Positions 1 through 10,500 of a stretch of 64,000 nucleotides of DNA are shown piece after piece. The notes below the pieces were generated by a model. That model was not told the DNA's origin. It did no database searches and saw only the letters and a list, made by a program, of their open reading frames with translations. The position numbers were made by a program, and so were the translations under genes. This DNA comes from Phycisphaerae bacterium (GTDB taxonomy: Bacteria; Planctomycetota; Phycisphaerae; Sedimentisphaerales; Anaerobacaceae): positions 1 to 64,000 of the forward strand of contig JAUWBI010000003.1 in NCBI GenBank assembly GCA_030601745.1, written 5' to 3'. Positions within the stretch are counted from its first letter, which is position 1. Each line of letters opens with the position of its first letter.

Positions 1-81
1 GGAAAAAACGGAATGAAAAGACAGCAGGTTTCAATTTTCCGGCTGCTGTTAGAGGGTTTGTTAAGAAAGGACAGCAAGTAA
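1..81 (+). CDS. 3' end of an upstream gene, possibly a TetR-type regulator (partial)
   Basis: Frame 1 is open from the window edge and ends with TAA at 79-81, giving 26 C-terminal residues that finish in an amphipathic stretch (IFRLLLEGLLRK). Such a helix is typical of the C-terminus of TetR-family repressors, and a TetR gene just upstream of an RND efflux operon is a common arrangement. That identity is inference from 26 residues and position. The stop lies 22 nt before the preferred start of the outer membrane factor gene, so the two may be co-transcribed. Confidence 0.35.
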   Translation, partial: GKNGMKRQQVSIFRLLLEGLLRKDSK

Positions 82-103
82 AGTGTTTAACGAGGTGAAA
101 AAC

Positions 104-1639
104 GTGAAAGTATTGTGGCAGAAATCAGAAGTCAGAAGACGGAAATCAGAAATCAGAGTTTGTCTTCTGTTCTCTGTCCTCTGTCCTCTGTTTTTGGTTG
201 GGTGTGTCGGCAGTGAGCAATTTTATGAAGAGGTTGGTTTGTCGAGGGATGCTGCGTACCGGCAGTGGAAGAGCCGCAAAGAGCGTCAGAAGCAGTCTCA
301 AACGTATATAAGCGGCAAGTTAAGTATCGAGGATTGTTTAAAGCTGGCTTTAGGCAACAATAAGGTTTTACAGCGTATCGTTCAAGAAAAGGAAATTGCC
401 CGCGGAGAAGAGGTGAAATCGTATTCGGCGATTTTGCCCGGTGTGGGTCTTTCAGGTGAGTACATTCGACTCGACAAAGTTGGGTCTTTAGGGCCAATAA
501 CATTTGGTGACGTAGATAACTATTCATTAGGTCTCAGGGTTACTCAGCCGGTTTTTGCCGGCGGAGCAATAATAGCGAAGATAAACGCCGGGAAATTGTT
601 TTCCCTGCTCGCTGACGAGACGGTCCGAGCGGCGGTCCAGGACTTAACTTATACAGCGGGTCATTCTTATTATGATGTGCTGCTTAATCAGCACCTGTGT
701 CAAATCAGTGCCGATACTGTTCGGTCTGCTCAGGCCCATCTTGATAGTGTTAAAAAAAGACAGGAGGGCGGTGTTGCTTCTGAATTTGACGTTTTGCGGG
801 CTGAAGTGGAACTATCGAATTTCCAGGCTGAATTGATACAGAACAGAAATGCCATCAATGTCGCAAAAGCCAGGCTGCTTAAGGTGATGGGTGTTTCGCA
901 GGATAGTGACTTTACGCTTTCGACTGAGCTGACTTATGTTCATTTGAAAATGACAATGGAGCAGGCAGTTGAAGCTGCTTATCGCAATCGCCCCGATTTA
1001 TTCGGGCGTCAGTTTGATATAAAGTTGCAGAAGGAATTACTTAACATTGCCCGGAGTCGATATTGGCCGATTATCAGCGGCTATTATAGCAATATCTGGT
1101 CGAAGCCTGACCCACATAGGAGTACGAAGATTGAATGGGGCAAGGCCTGGCAGGCCGGGTTTGCTGCGACGTTTCCCATATTTGACGGTTTTGCGCGTGA
1201 GGGCGAGATTATCACGCAGAAAGCGCGGGTTAAACAGGCGCAGATAGATTTAATTGATGCAGAAGAGACCGCTTTGTTTGAATTGACAAAGGCGTTGTTG
1301 AGTATCGAGGATGCCGAGGAGTTTGTCGAATCTCAGCGGCTAAATCTCACCAGAGCAGAGGAAGGAAGCCGACTTGCCGATGTTGGTTATAGAGAAGGGA
1401 TAAATACACAGGTTGAGATAATCGATGCTCAGGCAGCCCTGACAAAGGCACGGGTGTTTTATTACCAGGCCGTTTATTCTCACATAGTTGCGAAATTGGA
1501 TTTACAAAAAGCGATGGGAACTCTGACGACGTTTGAAGCCGCCGGACCCGAAGGCGAAACCAAGAATCGCAAATCAGGAACCGCAAAAGAAGAGACTTCA
1601 GCAAGTTTTGTTAAGGCAAAACAGGAGCAGCAAAAATGA
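104..1639 (+). CDS. TolC-family outer membrane efflux lipoprotein
   Basis: Outer membrane factor of a tripartite RND efflux system, about 511 residues. The N-terminus carries a lipoprotein signal (hydrophobic LLFSVLCPLFLVGC with the lipidated Cys). The body shows the two long alpha-helical OEP repeats typical of TolC/OprM proteins, for example the segment around AQAHLDSVKKRQEGGVASEFDV and its second-half counterpart (SRLADVGYREGINTQVEIID). GTG at 104 is preferred over GTG at 83 or 95 because GAGG at 92-95 sits 8 nt upstream. The stop overlaps the adaptor start (ATGA), so the genes are translationally coupled. Oddity: codons for about the first 30 residues consist of the same purine/pyrimidine-rich simple words (TCTGTCCTCTG and AGAAATCAGA) that occur in the intergenic repeats near 48.4 and 48.8 kb. 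Confidence 0.9.
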   Translation: MKVLWQKSEVRRRKSEIRVCLLFSVLCPLFLVGCVGSEQFYEEVGLSRDAAYRQWKSRKERQKQSQTYISGKLSIEDCLKLALGNNKVLQRIVQEKEIARGEEVKSYSAILPGVGLSGEYIRLDKVGSLGPITFGDVDNYSLGLRVTQPVFAGGAIIAKINAGKLFSLLADETVRAAVQDLTYTAGHSYYDVLLNQHLCQISADTVRSAQAHLDSVKKRQEGGVASEFDVLRAEVELSNFQAELIQNRNAINVAKARLLKVMGVSQDSDFTLSTELTYVHLKMTMEQAVEAAYRNRPDLFGRQFDIKLQKELLNIARSRYWPIISGYYSNIWSKPDPHRSTKIEWGKAWQAGFAATFPIFDGFAREGEIITQKARVKQAQIDLIDAEETALFELTKALLSIEDAEEFVESQRLNLTRAEEGSRLADVGYREGINTQVEIIDAQAALTKARVFYYQAVYSHIVAKLDLQKAMGTLTTFEAAGPEGETKNRKSGTAKEETSASFVKAKQEQQK

Positions 1640-2775
1640 AAATAAGTAGAAGGGTTATATATTGGATAACAGCTTTCGTATTGGTGTTTATTACCTTTTG
1701 GTTTGGGTATGTTCACAAATCCGCCAAGGAGATACCGCCTGAGAAACCGGTTCCTGTTGAGGTTGAGGTCGTAAGCACCGGCTCGATAGAAGAGACGATA
1801 GAATTGACCGGCTGGATAAAAGCGAACAAAGTTGTAGATGTGAAATCCAAGGTGCAGGGAAGAATTGAATCCTTGCAGGTTATTTTAGATGGCGGTGGTT
1901 CAGTTGACCTTGAAGAGGGTTTGGCAGTCAAAAAGGGACAACAGCTTGCAATTATCGACCACGATGTTTATTTGGCGCAAGTAGCTGCAGCCCAAGCCAG
2001 TGTGAAAACCAGTGAGGTTGAACTTGCCGACGCCGAGCGCGAAAAGAAGCGCATCGTTGCCCTATATGAAGGCGGCTCAGCCACTGAGCAGAGCAGGGAC
2101 AAAGCCGTAACTGCCGCGGAATTGGCGAAGGCAAGGTTGACCTTGGCCGAGTCTAATTTGGAACTTGCGCAAATAAATTTGCGGGAATCAACGATTATCT
2201 CCCCTATTGATGGGATAGTAACCGCAAAGCATATTGACGAGGGTAATCTGATCAGGGCAGGAGACCGCATTGCTACGGTGGCCGATATGAAGACCGTGAA
2301 AGTAATTGTTGCTGTTGCGGAAAAATACGGTATGGATATTGCCGTTGGAACGCCTGCAAAAATCAAGGTTGATGCATTCGCGGAAAGGGTATTTACAACG
2401 AAAGTATATTCAATCTATCCGTCTCTTGATGCCGAAACCCACATGATGCAGGTCGAGATACGCCTGAAGAATGACGAGTTGCTGCTGAAACCCGGTACGT
2501 TTGCAAGGGTAACTTTAATTACAAAACGCAAAGATGATGTGGTGGTAATCCCTCGTGATGTTGTTCTTGGCGGCAGGATAGATGATAAGCCCTATGTATA
2601 TGTTGTGGAGGATGAAATTGGCCGTAAGCGTTTTGTGAAGTTGGGCATAAACCAGGCTGATAAGTTTGAGATAGCCGAGGGTTTGAGGGCAGGGGAAAGA
2701 CTCGTGGTTAACGGAATGAATTATCTCGCCGACGGGATGAGTGTCGAGGTTGTGCGAATAGAGGATATAAAATGA
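1636..2775 (+). CDS. RND efflux periplasmic adaptor (membrane fusion protein)
   Basis: 379 residues. It links the inner-membrane pump to the outer membrane factor. One N-terminal membrane segment (about residues 7-25) is followed by a biotinyl-lipoyl-like half domain, an alpha hairpin rich in A/E/K/L (about 110-175), the second lipoyl half (STIISPIDGIVTAKHIDEGNLI), and beta-barrel and membrane-proximal domains. This is the HlyD/AcrA order. The start ATG overlaps the stop of the outer membrane factor, and the stop overlaps the pump start, both as ATGA. Substrate cannot be told from sequence. Confidence 0.92.
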   Translation: MKISRRVIYWITAFVLVFITFWFGYVHKSAKEIPPEKPVPVEVEVVSTGSIEETIELTGWIKANKVVDVKSKVQGRIESLQVILDGGGSVDLEEGLAVKKGQQLAIIDHDVYLAQVAAAQASVKTSEVELADAEREKKRIVALYEGGSATEQSRDKAVTAAELAKARLTLAESNLELAQINLRESTIISPIDGIVTAKHIDEGNLIRAGDRIATVADMKTVKVIVAVAEKYGMDIAVGTPAKIKVDAFAERVFTTKVYSIYPSLDAETHMMQVEIRLKNDELLLKPGTFARVTLITKRKDDVVVIPRDVVLGGRIDDKPYVYVVEDEIGRKRFVKLGINQADKFEIAEGLRAGERLVVNGMNYLADGMSVEVVRIEDIK

Positions 2776-5700
2776 AGCTTGCTCAATTATCCGTAAACAG
2801 GCCGGTAACCACCTTAATGATATTTGTCGCGATGGTGGTTTTGGGCCTGGTCTCGATGTCAAAGCTGGGATTAGACTTGATGCCGGAGCTGGAAATACCC
2901 GCTGTTTCAGTTATAACAGCGTATCAGGGGGCAGGGCCCGAAGAAGTGGAGACGCTGATAACCGAGCCGATGGAGGATACTCTGAGCACTATTTCCGGAG
3001 TTGACGAGGTGATTTCGGTCTCCAAAGAGGGAGTGTCAGCGGTAACGTTGAGGTTTGATTGGGGCGAGAAAATAGATGAAAGTATCAACGATGTGCGCGA
3101 AAAGATTGACCTGATTAGGGACCGACTGCCGGAGGAAGCGGAAAATCCGGTTATTTTTAAGTTTGACCTTTCAATGATACCGATCGCAATTATTGCGATT
3201 ACCGCTGAGGACAGCTATGCGGACTTGCAGGATATTGTTGATGACGAGATAGTTGACCCCATCAAGCGTGTCAAAGGGGTTGCTTCAGCGACAGTGGGCG
3301 GCGGTTTGCAGCGACAGATTCGGATTGATATTGACCGTGACAGACTGTCAGCTTTGAATTTATCAGTTACTCAGGTGAACTTAGCTCTTGCCGCTCAGAA
3401 CATCAGCACTCCCGGCGGCAACATAAAGACCGGCTACAAGGACTATCTGTTACGCACACCCGAGGAGTTTTCGAGTCCGGAAGAGGTTGCTGAAGTTGTG
3501 ATTGCTAACCGTAACGGTATAGCGATAAAGCTAAAAGACATTGCCGACGTAAGGGATTTCTTCAAAGAGCGAACGTATGAGGTCTGCATGAACGGCCGAA
3601 AGGCGATGGCCGTATTTATTCAAAAGCAGAGCGGCGAAAATACGGTAGAAGTGGCACTGGCGGTCAGGGAAAAACTTGAGGAGATAAAGAAGAATTTGCC
3701 GCCCGATGTTGAGCCCAGGATTGTGATGGATAATTCCGAGTTTATCCTTGCCTCAGTGGGCAATTTGCGCAATACGGTTTTATGGGCCGTGTTTTTTGTT
3801 TTTATGGTACTTCTTTTTTTCCTCAGAGACCTCCGGGCGGCCATTATAGTTGCTGTTGCAATTCCGACATCACTAATCATTACATTTTTTGGGATGTACT
3901 TGCTGCATTATACGATTAATACCGATTCATTGGCCAGCTTAGCTGTTGCTGTTGGTCTTGTAGTTGATAATGCTATCGTTGTTGTTGACAACATCAATCG
4001 TCATCGTCATAAAGGAGAGCGGCCAAAAGAAGGCGCCGTTTTCGGAGCAAATGAAGTAGGGCCGGCTGTTGTCGCCTCGACCCTGACGACAGTTTGTATC
4101 TTCCTGCCTATTATATTTGTCCCTGGAATAGCGGCAGTCATATTCGGGCCGTTTGCGGTTATTGTTACGATGGCCCTGGTGGCTTCGCTGTTTACTGCTC
4201 TTATGCTCGTGCCAATGCTGTCTTCAAAACTGCTAAAAGTTCGTAATCCGAACTCATCAAGGTCAATATTAGACTTCTTTTATCATCAGGGTGAAAAATT
4301 TTTGACCAGAATAGAGCAACTGTATGTCAGGTTCCTGAACTGGTCGCTGGAAAATCGCAAAACGGTCTTTCTTTCCTGTGTTGTTTTATTTGCCTGGAGC
4401 ATTGGGATTGTCGGGTTTATCGGCACCGAATTTTTCCCCGAACAGGACCAAAATCGGTTATCAGCGAATTATGAACTGCCCATCGGTACTCGTTATGAGC
4501 GTACCGGTGTCGTAGCGCAGCAGCTACAAACAATAACAGAAAATAATGTTCCTGAAAGGCGGAACAGTTTTATACGCTGGGGTGTTTATGGTGGGGGCGG
4601 ACACTATGCTGCGGAGGAAGAAAGCTATAAGGGTATTCTGTTTATCAGCTTGAAACCTAAGAGGCAGCGCGACGCTTCGCCGAATGACCTGATAAAGAGA
4701 CTTCGCAAAATCACGGATAAGATACCGGGAGCAACTATCCGCTTCAGTGCCGAGGACCCACTTGAGGCAATGATGTTTGGAGGCGCCGGGAAACTGGCTG
4801 TTGAACTTTACGGCCATGATATGGACGAAGCGAGGGTGTACGCCGAGGCCGTTAAGTCGGCAATGGCCGCTGTTGAAGGGGTGGACGATGTGCAAATCAG
4901 CCGAAAAGAGGAAAAGCCGGAGCTTAGAGTTATTATTGACCGCGAGAAGGCATCAAGTCTGGGACTTGATGTCAAGACCATCGGCAAGACGATTGAGACA
5001 TTCTTCGCAGGCAGTACCGCGACGAGATACCGAGAACGCGGAAACGAATATGATGTGGAAGTTCGGCTGCGACCTAAAGACCGAGACAGGATTGAAGATT
5101 TGCGAGATGTGTCTATCAGTATGCCCAATGGTGGCCAGGTCAGCCTCGTAAATATTGCTAAAATCGAGGAAGGGCTGGGCCCGACAAAGATAGAACGAAA
5201 AGACCAGGCACGTTATATTACCGTTACCGGTCAAGTCAGCGGCAGGGACCTTGGTTCGGTGGCAAGCGATGTAAGAAAAGCGCTGGAAAAGATTCCTGCG
5301 CCGCCGGGTTTCAGTTTTAAATTTGCCGGAGCTGAAAAAGAAAAGAAGGAAGCATTCCGGCTGTTGGTGATAGCTGTGGGATTGGGAATGGTATTGGTAT
5401 ATATGGTGATGGCTTCGCAATTTGAGTCGTTCCGTGACCCGTTTATTATATTTCTTTCGATACCTTTTGGTATTGTCGGCGTAATTATTGCATTGGCCTT
5501 GACCGGTCAGGCAATGAGTGTCGTCAGTTTTCTTGCGCTGATTATGCTTGTCGGCATTGTAGTCAATGACGGAATTGTTCTTATCAGTTATGTTAACATA
5601 CTACGGCGGCGAGGCCACGATGTCTATTCGGCTATCATTGAGGGAGGACGCAGCAGATTACGACCTGTGATATGTACCAGCTGCACTACAATGCTGGCGA

Positions 5701-5864
5701 TGTCACCCCTTGCCTTCTCACGAGGCGAAGGGGCCGAAATTTGGGTGCCGTTTGCCGTAACGGTAATCGGCGGCCTGTTTGTCGGCACCATCATTACCCT
5801 GGTTCTAATGCCGACCCTTTACAGTGTGTTTGAAGGTTTTAAGGCTTCTGCTGTAAGAGGATAA
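2772..5864 (+). CDS. RND efflux pump, AcrB/MdtC-like inner membrane transporter
   Basis: 1030 residues, the usual length for hydrophobe/amphiphile-efflux RND pumps. It begins with MKLAQLSVNRPVTTLM, the classic cytoplasmic helix and TM1. A large periplasmic loop follows, then TM2-6 including VAVGLVVDNAIVVVDN with the paired acidic residues of the proton relay in TM4. A second periplasmic loop and TM8-12 follow (ALIMLVGIVVNDGIVLISYV). The pump exchanges protons for drugs or lipophilic compounds across the inner membrane and works with the two preceding gene products. A 2-nt gap separates it from the small downstream gene. Confidence 0.95.
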   Translation: MKLAQLSVNRPVTTLMIFVAMVVLGLVSMSKLGLDLMPELEIPAVSVITAYQGAGPEEVETLITEPMEDTLSTISGVDEVISVSKEGVSAVTLRFDWGEKIDESINDVREKIDLIRDRLPEEAENPVIFKFDLSMIPIAIIAITAEDSYADLQDIVDDEIVDPIKRVKGVASATVGGGLQRQIRIDIDRDRLSALNLSVTQVNLALAAQNISTPGGNIKTGYKDYLLRTPEEFSSPEEVAEVVIANRNGIAIKLKDIADVRDFFKERTYEVCMNGRKAMAVFIQKQSGENTVEVALAVREKLEEIKKNLPPDVEPRIVMDNSEFILASVGNLRNTVLWAVFFVFMVLLFFLRDLRAAIIVAVAIPTSLIITFFGMYLLHYTINTDSLASLAVAVGLVVDNAIVVVDNINRHRHKGERPKEGAVFGANEVGPAVVASTLTTVCIFLPIIFVPGIAAVIFGPFAVIVTMALVASLFTALMLVPMLSSKLLKVRNPNSSRSILDFFYHQGEKFLTRIEQLYVRFLNWSLENRKTVFLSCVVLFAWSIGIVGFIGTEFFPEQDQNRLSANYELPIGTRYERTGVVAQQLQTITENNVPERRNSFIRWGVYGGGGHYAAEEESYKGILFISLKPKRQRDASPNDLIKRLRKITDKIPGATIRFSAEDPLEAMMFGGAGKLAVELYGHDMDEARVYAEAVKSAMAAVEGVDDVQISRKEEKPELRVIIDREKASSLGLDVKTIGKTIETFFAGSTATRYRERGNEYDVEVRLRPKDRDRIEDLRDVSISMPNGGQVSLVNIAKIEEGLGPTKIERKDQARYITVTGQVSGRDLGSVASDVRKALEKIPAPPGFSFKFAGAEKEKKEAFRLLVIAVGLGMVLVYMVMASQFESFRDPFIIFLSIPFGIVGVIIALALTGQAMSVVSFLALIMLVGIVVNDGIVLISYVNILRRRGHDVYSAIIEGGRSRLRPVICTSCTTMLAMSPLAFSRGEGAEIWVPFAVTVIGGLFVGTIITLVLMPTLYSVFEGFKASAVRG

Positions 5865-5866
5865 TT

Positions 5867-6157
5867 ATGAAAGCTGTTTTGATTGTGCACAATGCCGCGA
5901 TAGATGAGGAAGTAAACGAAGCTCTGGCCTCTGTCGGCACTAATTGCTATACCAAATTCACAAATACCTTAGGCAGGGGCGAGATAAGTGAGCCGCATTT
6001 GAATACCGACGTTTGGCCGGGGATAAATTACGGCACCTTTGTCGTTACCGACCAGCCCAGGGCCGAAGAAATAATGCAGAAAGTTCGCCTGATGCGAGAG
6101 AAACTGGGCTCCGAAGGCATAAAGGCGTTTATGTGGGAGATTGATGATATTACCTGA
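5867..6157 (+). CDS. PG0541-like transporter-associated small protein
   Basis: 96 residues, soluble, no signal peptide. The fold suggested by the sequence is a ferredoxin-like/P-II-like alpha-beta protein: strand MKAVLIVHNAA, helix DEEVNEALASVG, a loop with GRGEISEPHLNTDVWPGINYGTFVV, and the C-terminal helix AEEIMQKVRLMREKLGSEGIKAFMWEI. Small proteins of this kind (the PG0541 family, named from memory) are encoded directly after RND pumps in several phyla. It starts 2 nt after the pump stop, so it is the fourth gene of the operon. A regulatory or accessory role is inference. Confidence 0.7.
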   Translation: MKAVLIVHNAAIDEEVNEALASVGTNCYTKFTNTLGRGEISEPHLNTDVWPGINYGTFVVTDQPRAEEIMQKVRLMREKLGSEGIKAFMWEIDDIT

Positions 6158-6326
6158 GGCCGACACTTGAATGTCTGATTTTTTGCTCTGTAAGTCGTGT
6201 TGGGGCTGAGAGTTAACAAACAAATAGTAGAAATTTTTTTATTTTTTGAAAATTTTTCTGGCCAAACCACCGCTGAAAGTAGATAATAGTTTCAGTTTGC
6301 GTTTATGCAGTGAAAGGGGTGGGAAT

Positions 6327-7082
6327 ATGGAAACCGCTGCAAATTATAAACCGAATGTTGAAGTTGCTTCTGACCCCGAGAATCTTGCACGTAAAAGCGT
6401 TGAGTTTTTTGTCGCTCATGCAGAAAAGGCGATAAAGGCGAAAAACGCTTTTCACGTCGCAATATCCGGGGGACACACGCCTAAGCGTTTTTTTGAACTG
6501 TTAGGCGAAGTGCCGAACGCAAAAGCTCTGCCCTGGAACAAGATACACTTATTCTGGGTTGACGAGCGGTACGTTCCGCCCGATTCGCAGTGGAGCAATT
6601 ACAAGCTGGCCGCCGACACTTTCCTACCTAAAGTCGGCACTCCTGAGCAGAACATCCATCGCATTCCAACGGAGTACAGCGACTTTAAGGTTGCAGCTCA
6701 GCGTTATGAAGAGACCATTCGAGAGGTTTTCGGCCTCAAAGAAAATCAACTTCCTGAATTTGATTTAATTGTGCTTGGTATGGGGGCTGAGGGACATACC
6801 GGCTCGCTGTTTCCCAATTGCTATGCGGCCTTTGATACGGAAAATCTGGCGTGTGTTGTTTATGTCCTGGATGAGAAGCTAAACCGCATAACATTGACAC
6901 ATCCCGTTTTACGTGCCGCATCTCATCTGGCTGTACTGGTCTCCGGAGAAGAAAAGGCCGACATTTTGAAAGAGGTTTTGACCAGCGAGCCGGATGAAGT
7001 CCGCTATCCCATTCACGTCCTCTGGCCCATTCTTGACAAGGTCACCTGGCTCGTTGACAGCGACGCCGCAAAAGCCCTGTAA
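6327..7082 (+). CDS. pgl: 6-phosphogluconolactonase
   Basis: Hydrolyses 6-phosphogluconolactone in the oxidative pentose phosphate pathway; cytosolic; 251 residues, normal for the family. Visible motifs are ISGGHTPKRFFELL (phosphosugar binding), WVDERYVPP, and LGMGAEGHTGSLFP near the active site. ATG at 6327 is chosen over a possible TTG at 6246 because AAGGGG lies about 8 nt upstream and homology to the family begins after it. No zwf or gnd gene is adjacent. The gene faces the LysM gene convergently. Confidence 0.9.
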   Translation: METAANYKPNVEVASDPENLARKSVEFFVAHAEKAIKAKNAFHVAISGGHTPKRFFELLGEVPNAKALPWNKIHLFWVDERYVPPDSQWSNYKLAADTFLPKVGTPEQNIHRIPTEYSDFKVAAQRYEETIREVFGLKENQLPEFDLIVLGMGAEGHTGSLFPNCYAAFDTENLACVVYVLDEKLNRITLTHPVLRAASHLAVLVSGEEKADILKEVLTSEPDEVRYPIHVLWPILDKVTWLVDSDAAKAL

Positions 7083-7109
7083 TTGTGACAATTCGGGTTA
7101 GGAGGGCAC

Positions 7110-7123
7110 AAGCCGGTCGGCTT
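7110..7123. terminator. bidirectional terminator-like hairpin
   Basis: AAGCCGGTCGGCTT is a perfect 6-bp stem with a tiny loop, followed on the plus strand by a T-rich run (TTCACTTTTTCTTTAGTTTTT). It lies between two convergent genes and could end transcription of pgl and, less strongly, of the secDF/LysM unit. Confidence 0.5.
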
Positions 7124-7148
7124 TTCACTTTTTCTTTAGTTTTTGAGT

Positions 7149-7538
7149 TTATTCAGGGATGATTAGTTTTGTGCCCGGCCTGAGCTTGTTTGCATCTCTT
7201 ATAACATTTCGGTTGGCATTAAGAATCTTTTGCCATTTGTTTTCAGAGCCGTAGTATTCCCGGGAAATGCCGGAGAGGGTTTCACCCTCACGGATGGTAT
7301 GAATCACTTTCTCGACTTCTTTGCGGACTGTGAAGTCCGGTGCGCTGCTTTGTTCGGTTTCAACCTTGGCAATCAGAGGCAGAAGGGGCTGCTCGATAGA
7401 TTCCTCTCGCGACCCGGCATTGTAAGAGTTCAGCATTCTTGCTTTTGTACTCATACTGGGGCGGGTAGAGAGCCAGAGCATAGCGACGATTGTCAGTACC
7501 AGGCCCAGAACCATTCCTATTTTCAAATCTGTTTGCAT
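7149..7538 (-). CDS. Membrane-anchored LysM domain protein
   Basis: 129 residues. One N-terminal membrane segment (about 8-24, IGMVLGLVLTIVAMLWL) is followed by a low-complexity linker and a single C-terminal LysM domain (HTIREGETLSGISREYYGSENKWQKILNAN through LRPGTKLIIP), which binds peptidoglycan glycan chains. It is the last gene of the tgt-yajC-secDF-LysM run, 53 nt after secDF. A cell-wall-binding role in the periplasm is inferred. Confidence 0.85.
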   Translation of the reverse strand: MQTDLKIGMVLGLVLTIVAMLWLSTRPSMSTKARMLNSYNAGSREESIEQPLLPLIAKVETEQSSAPDFTVRKEVEKVIHTIREGETLSGISREYYGSENKWQKILNANRNVIRDANKLRPGTKLIIPE

Positions 7539-7591
7539 TTTTGACGCTCATTGGTAAATCGCATAGCGTATACTATATCGTCCATCAGCCG

Positions 7592-10500
7592 TCATCTATT
7601 TACTTTTTTCATTTTCGATTTTGGCGGGCCCCCAAACGTTCTTTCTTTTTTAGCGCTTGCGGACCCGGCGCCGATCAGCAATACCGGTGCGGCTATCGCA
7701 ATGGAGGAATAGGTGCCTATGATAATGCCGAGACCGATTGCGAAGGTGAAGCCTCTCAGTCCCGGGCCGCCGAAGATATACATTATCAGCACGACTATAA
7801 AGGTTGTGAAGGATGTTAGAATGGTTCGGGAAAGGGTCTGGTTAATGCTGTTGCTAATTATCTGCGGATTCAGGAGGGCCTTGCGGCGATTTTCCCGAAT
7901 GCGGTCGAAAACAACAATGGTATCGTTAAGTGAGTATCCGATGATTGTCAGAAGAGCGGCTATTATTGCCAGGTTGATTTTGAAATCTCCAATCAACAGT
8001 CTTTCACCAATCGGCGTTGCTGCGATATAGGTGCAGGCGGTAATGGCACCGAGTGTGATACATACATCGTGCACCAGTGCTACGATTGCTGCAATGCCAT
8101 AGCGGACATTTCCGAATCGAACCCAGATATAAGTTACAATTGCAAACAATGACAGGATAATAGCAATCAGTGCCCGTGTCTTTGCCTCTTCGCCGACCGA
8201 GGGGGCAAACTGCCTCACTCGGGGCAGGGACCCTTCCAGTTTGGTTGCAGCCAGGACCTTGGTCGTTTCGTTTTCAACAAACCGCGTCCATTCGTCCTCG
8301 CTTAGTTCGCGAAATCCCGCTTCCGGCTCAACACTGATATAGACAAAGGAATTTGCCGGCTGGTTTGGCTCCATCGCGTTTAGGTCTGGGCCGAGGATTT
8401 CATAGTCATACGACCAATTGAGATTTTGCATATCGGGCTTGAATCGCAAATCCGCCAATCTGCTGTTGATTTCTTCGGGGGTGGCGGCCCTTTCGATTTT
8501 ACAGATGATTTTAATACCGCCCATAAAATCAGCAAGTTCGGGGTAAGACTCTATAAGCTCTTCAGTTATTTTTTCCTGCAAGGTGATTTCCGGTTGAAGG
8601 TTTTGCTGGATTTCCAGCTCATCCCCGAAAGCAGTTAGTATTGCATCATTGACTGTTCTCTCAACTTGTGGTTCTGAGATATTGGCATCTGCAAAAGCTG
8701 TTGTCAGCACATTTTTTACCAAGGTTTTGTTCATCTGACTCGTTGTTATTTCAAACCCCGTTGGATTACTAAGCGGCGTTACTTGAAGATTGCTTAGACT
8801 GTCGCTAAATTCACCCTCGGCTTTTTCAATTGCGGAAAGTACAGTTTCAACAGTATGCTGCTCGCCCAGCCCCTCGGAGGGGCGGGGCTCGGCTCCCGGG
8901 AAAGTAACGGTAACGGTGGTTTTGTTTGTCTCTGTGGTGTTAATTTCATATTGCTTACCTGAGTTTCCGATGCTGTAGACATTCGCAGCTGCAAGGGCGG
9001 GGTTGGGATTGTTCGGGTCGTCTCCGATTTCACGGATTTTATCTTCCACGTACTGCCTGGTGCGGGGTTCTTTCAGATTGACCTGGACGCTTGTTCCGCC
9101 GGTAAATTCGATATCATATTTATCGTCTCTTGTGAAGAAAACGAATAAGCCTGCTGCAATAAGCGCAGTCGAGATACAGAAGAAAATCGGCCGGGAAGCC
9201 ATCCAGTTTATGTTTGGTTTGCGTATCAAGCGGAGCATAAATAAATGGTCTTTGATAATCCGCCGCCCCAGGAGAAAATCGAAAAGCACCCGGGTTACAA
9301 ACAGTGCGGTGAACATACTCGAGGCGATACCGAGCATAAGCACAATGGCAAAGCCCTTTACTTCTTCCGACGCCCGCCAGAGAAGGATCGCAGCGGTGAT
9401 GAATGTAGTGAGGTTGGCATCTAAAATAGTTCTAAACGCCCTTTGGTAGCCGTTTTTTATGGCGATTCTCAGGGATGAGCCTTTCTGCTGCTCTTCCCGG
9501 ATTCTCTCAAAAATAAGGACGTTGGCGTCAACACTCATACCGATAGTTAGTATGATGCCCGCGATGCCGGGCAATGTGAAGGTTGCTCTGATACCTGCCA
9601 TTATTGCCAGCACAAACAAAATGTTCATCAGCAAAGCCACATCGGCGATTGAGCCGGCCTTCATATAGTAAATCAGCATACACAGCACTACCAGACATAG
9701 GCCGATTAAACCGGCTTTGATACCTTTGTCCCGATTGTCAGCGCCGATGGATGGGCCGATTGTTTTTGTCGAGATGGGCTGCTCTATCAGACGTGCGGGC
9801 AAAGAGCCGGCGTTTAGTTTGTTGACCATATCTTCAACTTTTGTTTTTGTGAAGCTGCCTGTTATTATGCCCTGTGTGCGTATCCTCGCTTGAATGGTCG
9901 GTGCCGATATGGCGATTCCGTCAAGGAGAACACAAAGCGGTCGGTCAAGATTCTTCCCGGTAACGGTAAAGAATACTTTTCCACCTCTTTCATCCAGTGT
10001 GAACCCGATAGCTCTTCGGCCTATCCTGTCACTTGTCGGATTGGCTTTTAATGTCCAATCCTCTTCGCCGGCGCCGTGCAGTATAGTCTCATCTCGTTTG
10101 TTGCTTGCCAGGACGTAATGTTTGTTGCCAAATGATGCAATGACCGAAGGATTGTCTTGTCCATCTAATACCGTAACGAAAACACGTCCTTGTTCGTCCC
10201 GTCCCATCCATTCACTAATATTTTCTATTTCACACCATACATGTTTATTGTCTGAGGCGTATTTCGGCCCTTTTTCTCTAAGGGATTCAACGTAGCCGGT
10301 CATCTCGTCTGGGTCCACTTCGGGATGTCCAAGTGTTGGCAGTATTCTAAATTCCAGTATGCCGGCGCCTTTTAGCATTCGCTGAAGGTCTCTCGGGTCG
10401 TCCAGTCTTCCTTTGAATGGGTGATACTCGTCGTAGGCAGCGACTACGTTGTCAATTTTATCTGCTCGGTCTGCGAACTCGATTTTGAGTCTTTCGATTT

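Noticed and set aside
6161-6190. Hairpin with T-run after the PG0541-like gene
   Set aside because: The stem (GACA/TGTC) is only 4 bp; too weak to call a terminator.
6246-6326. TTG start extending 6-phosphogluconolactonase by 27 residues
   Set aside because: No Shine-Dalgarno word, AT-rich leader, and the family begins after ATG 6327, which has AAGGGG.
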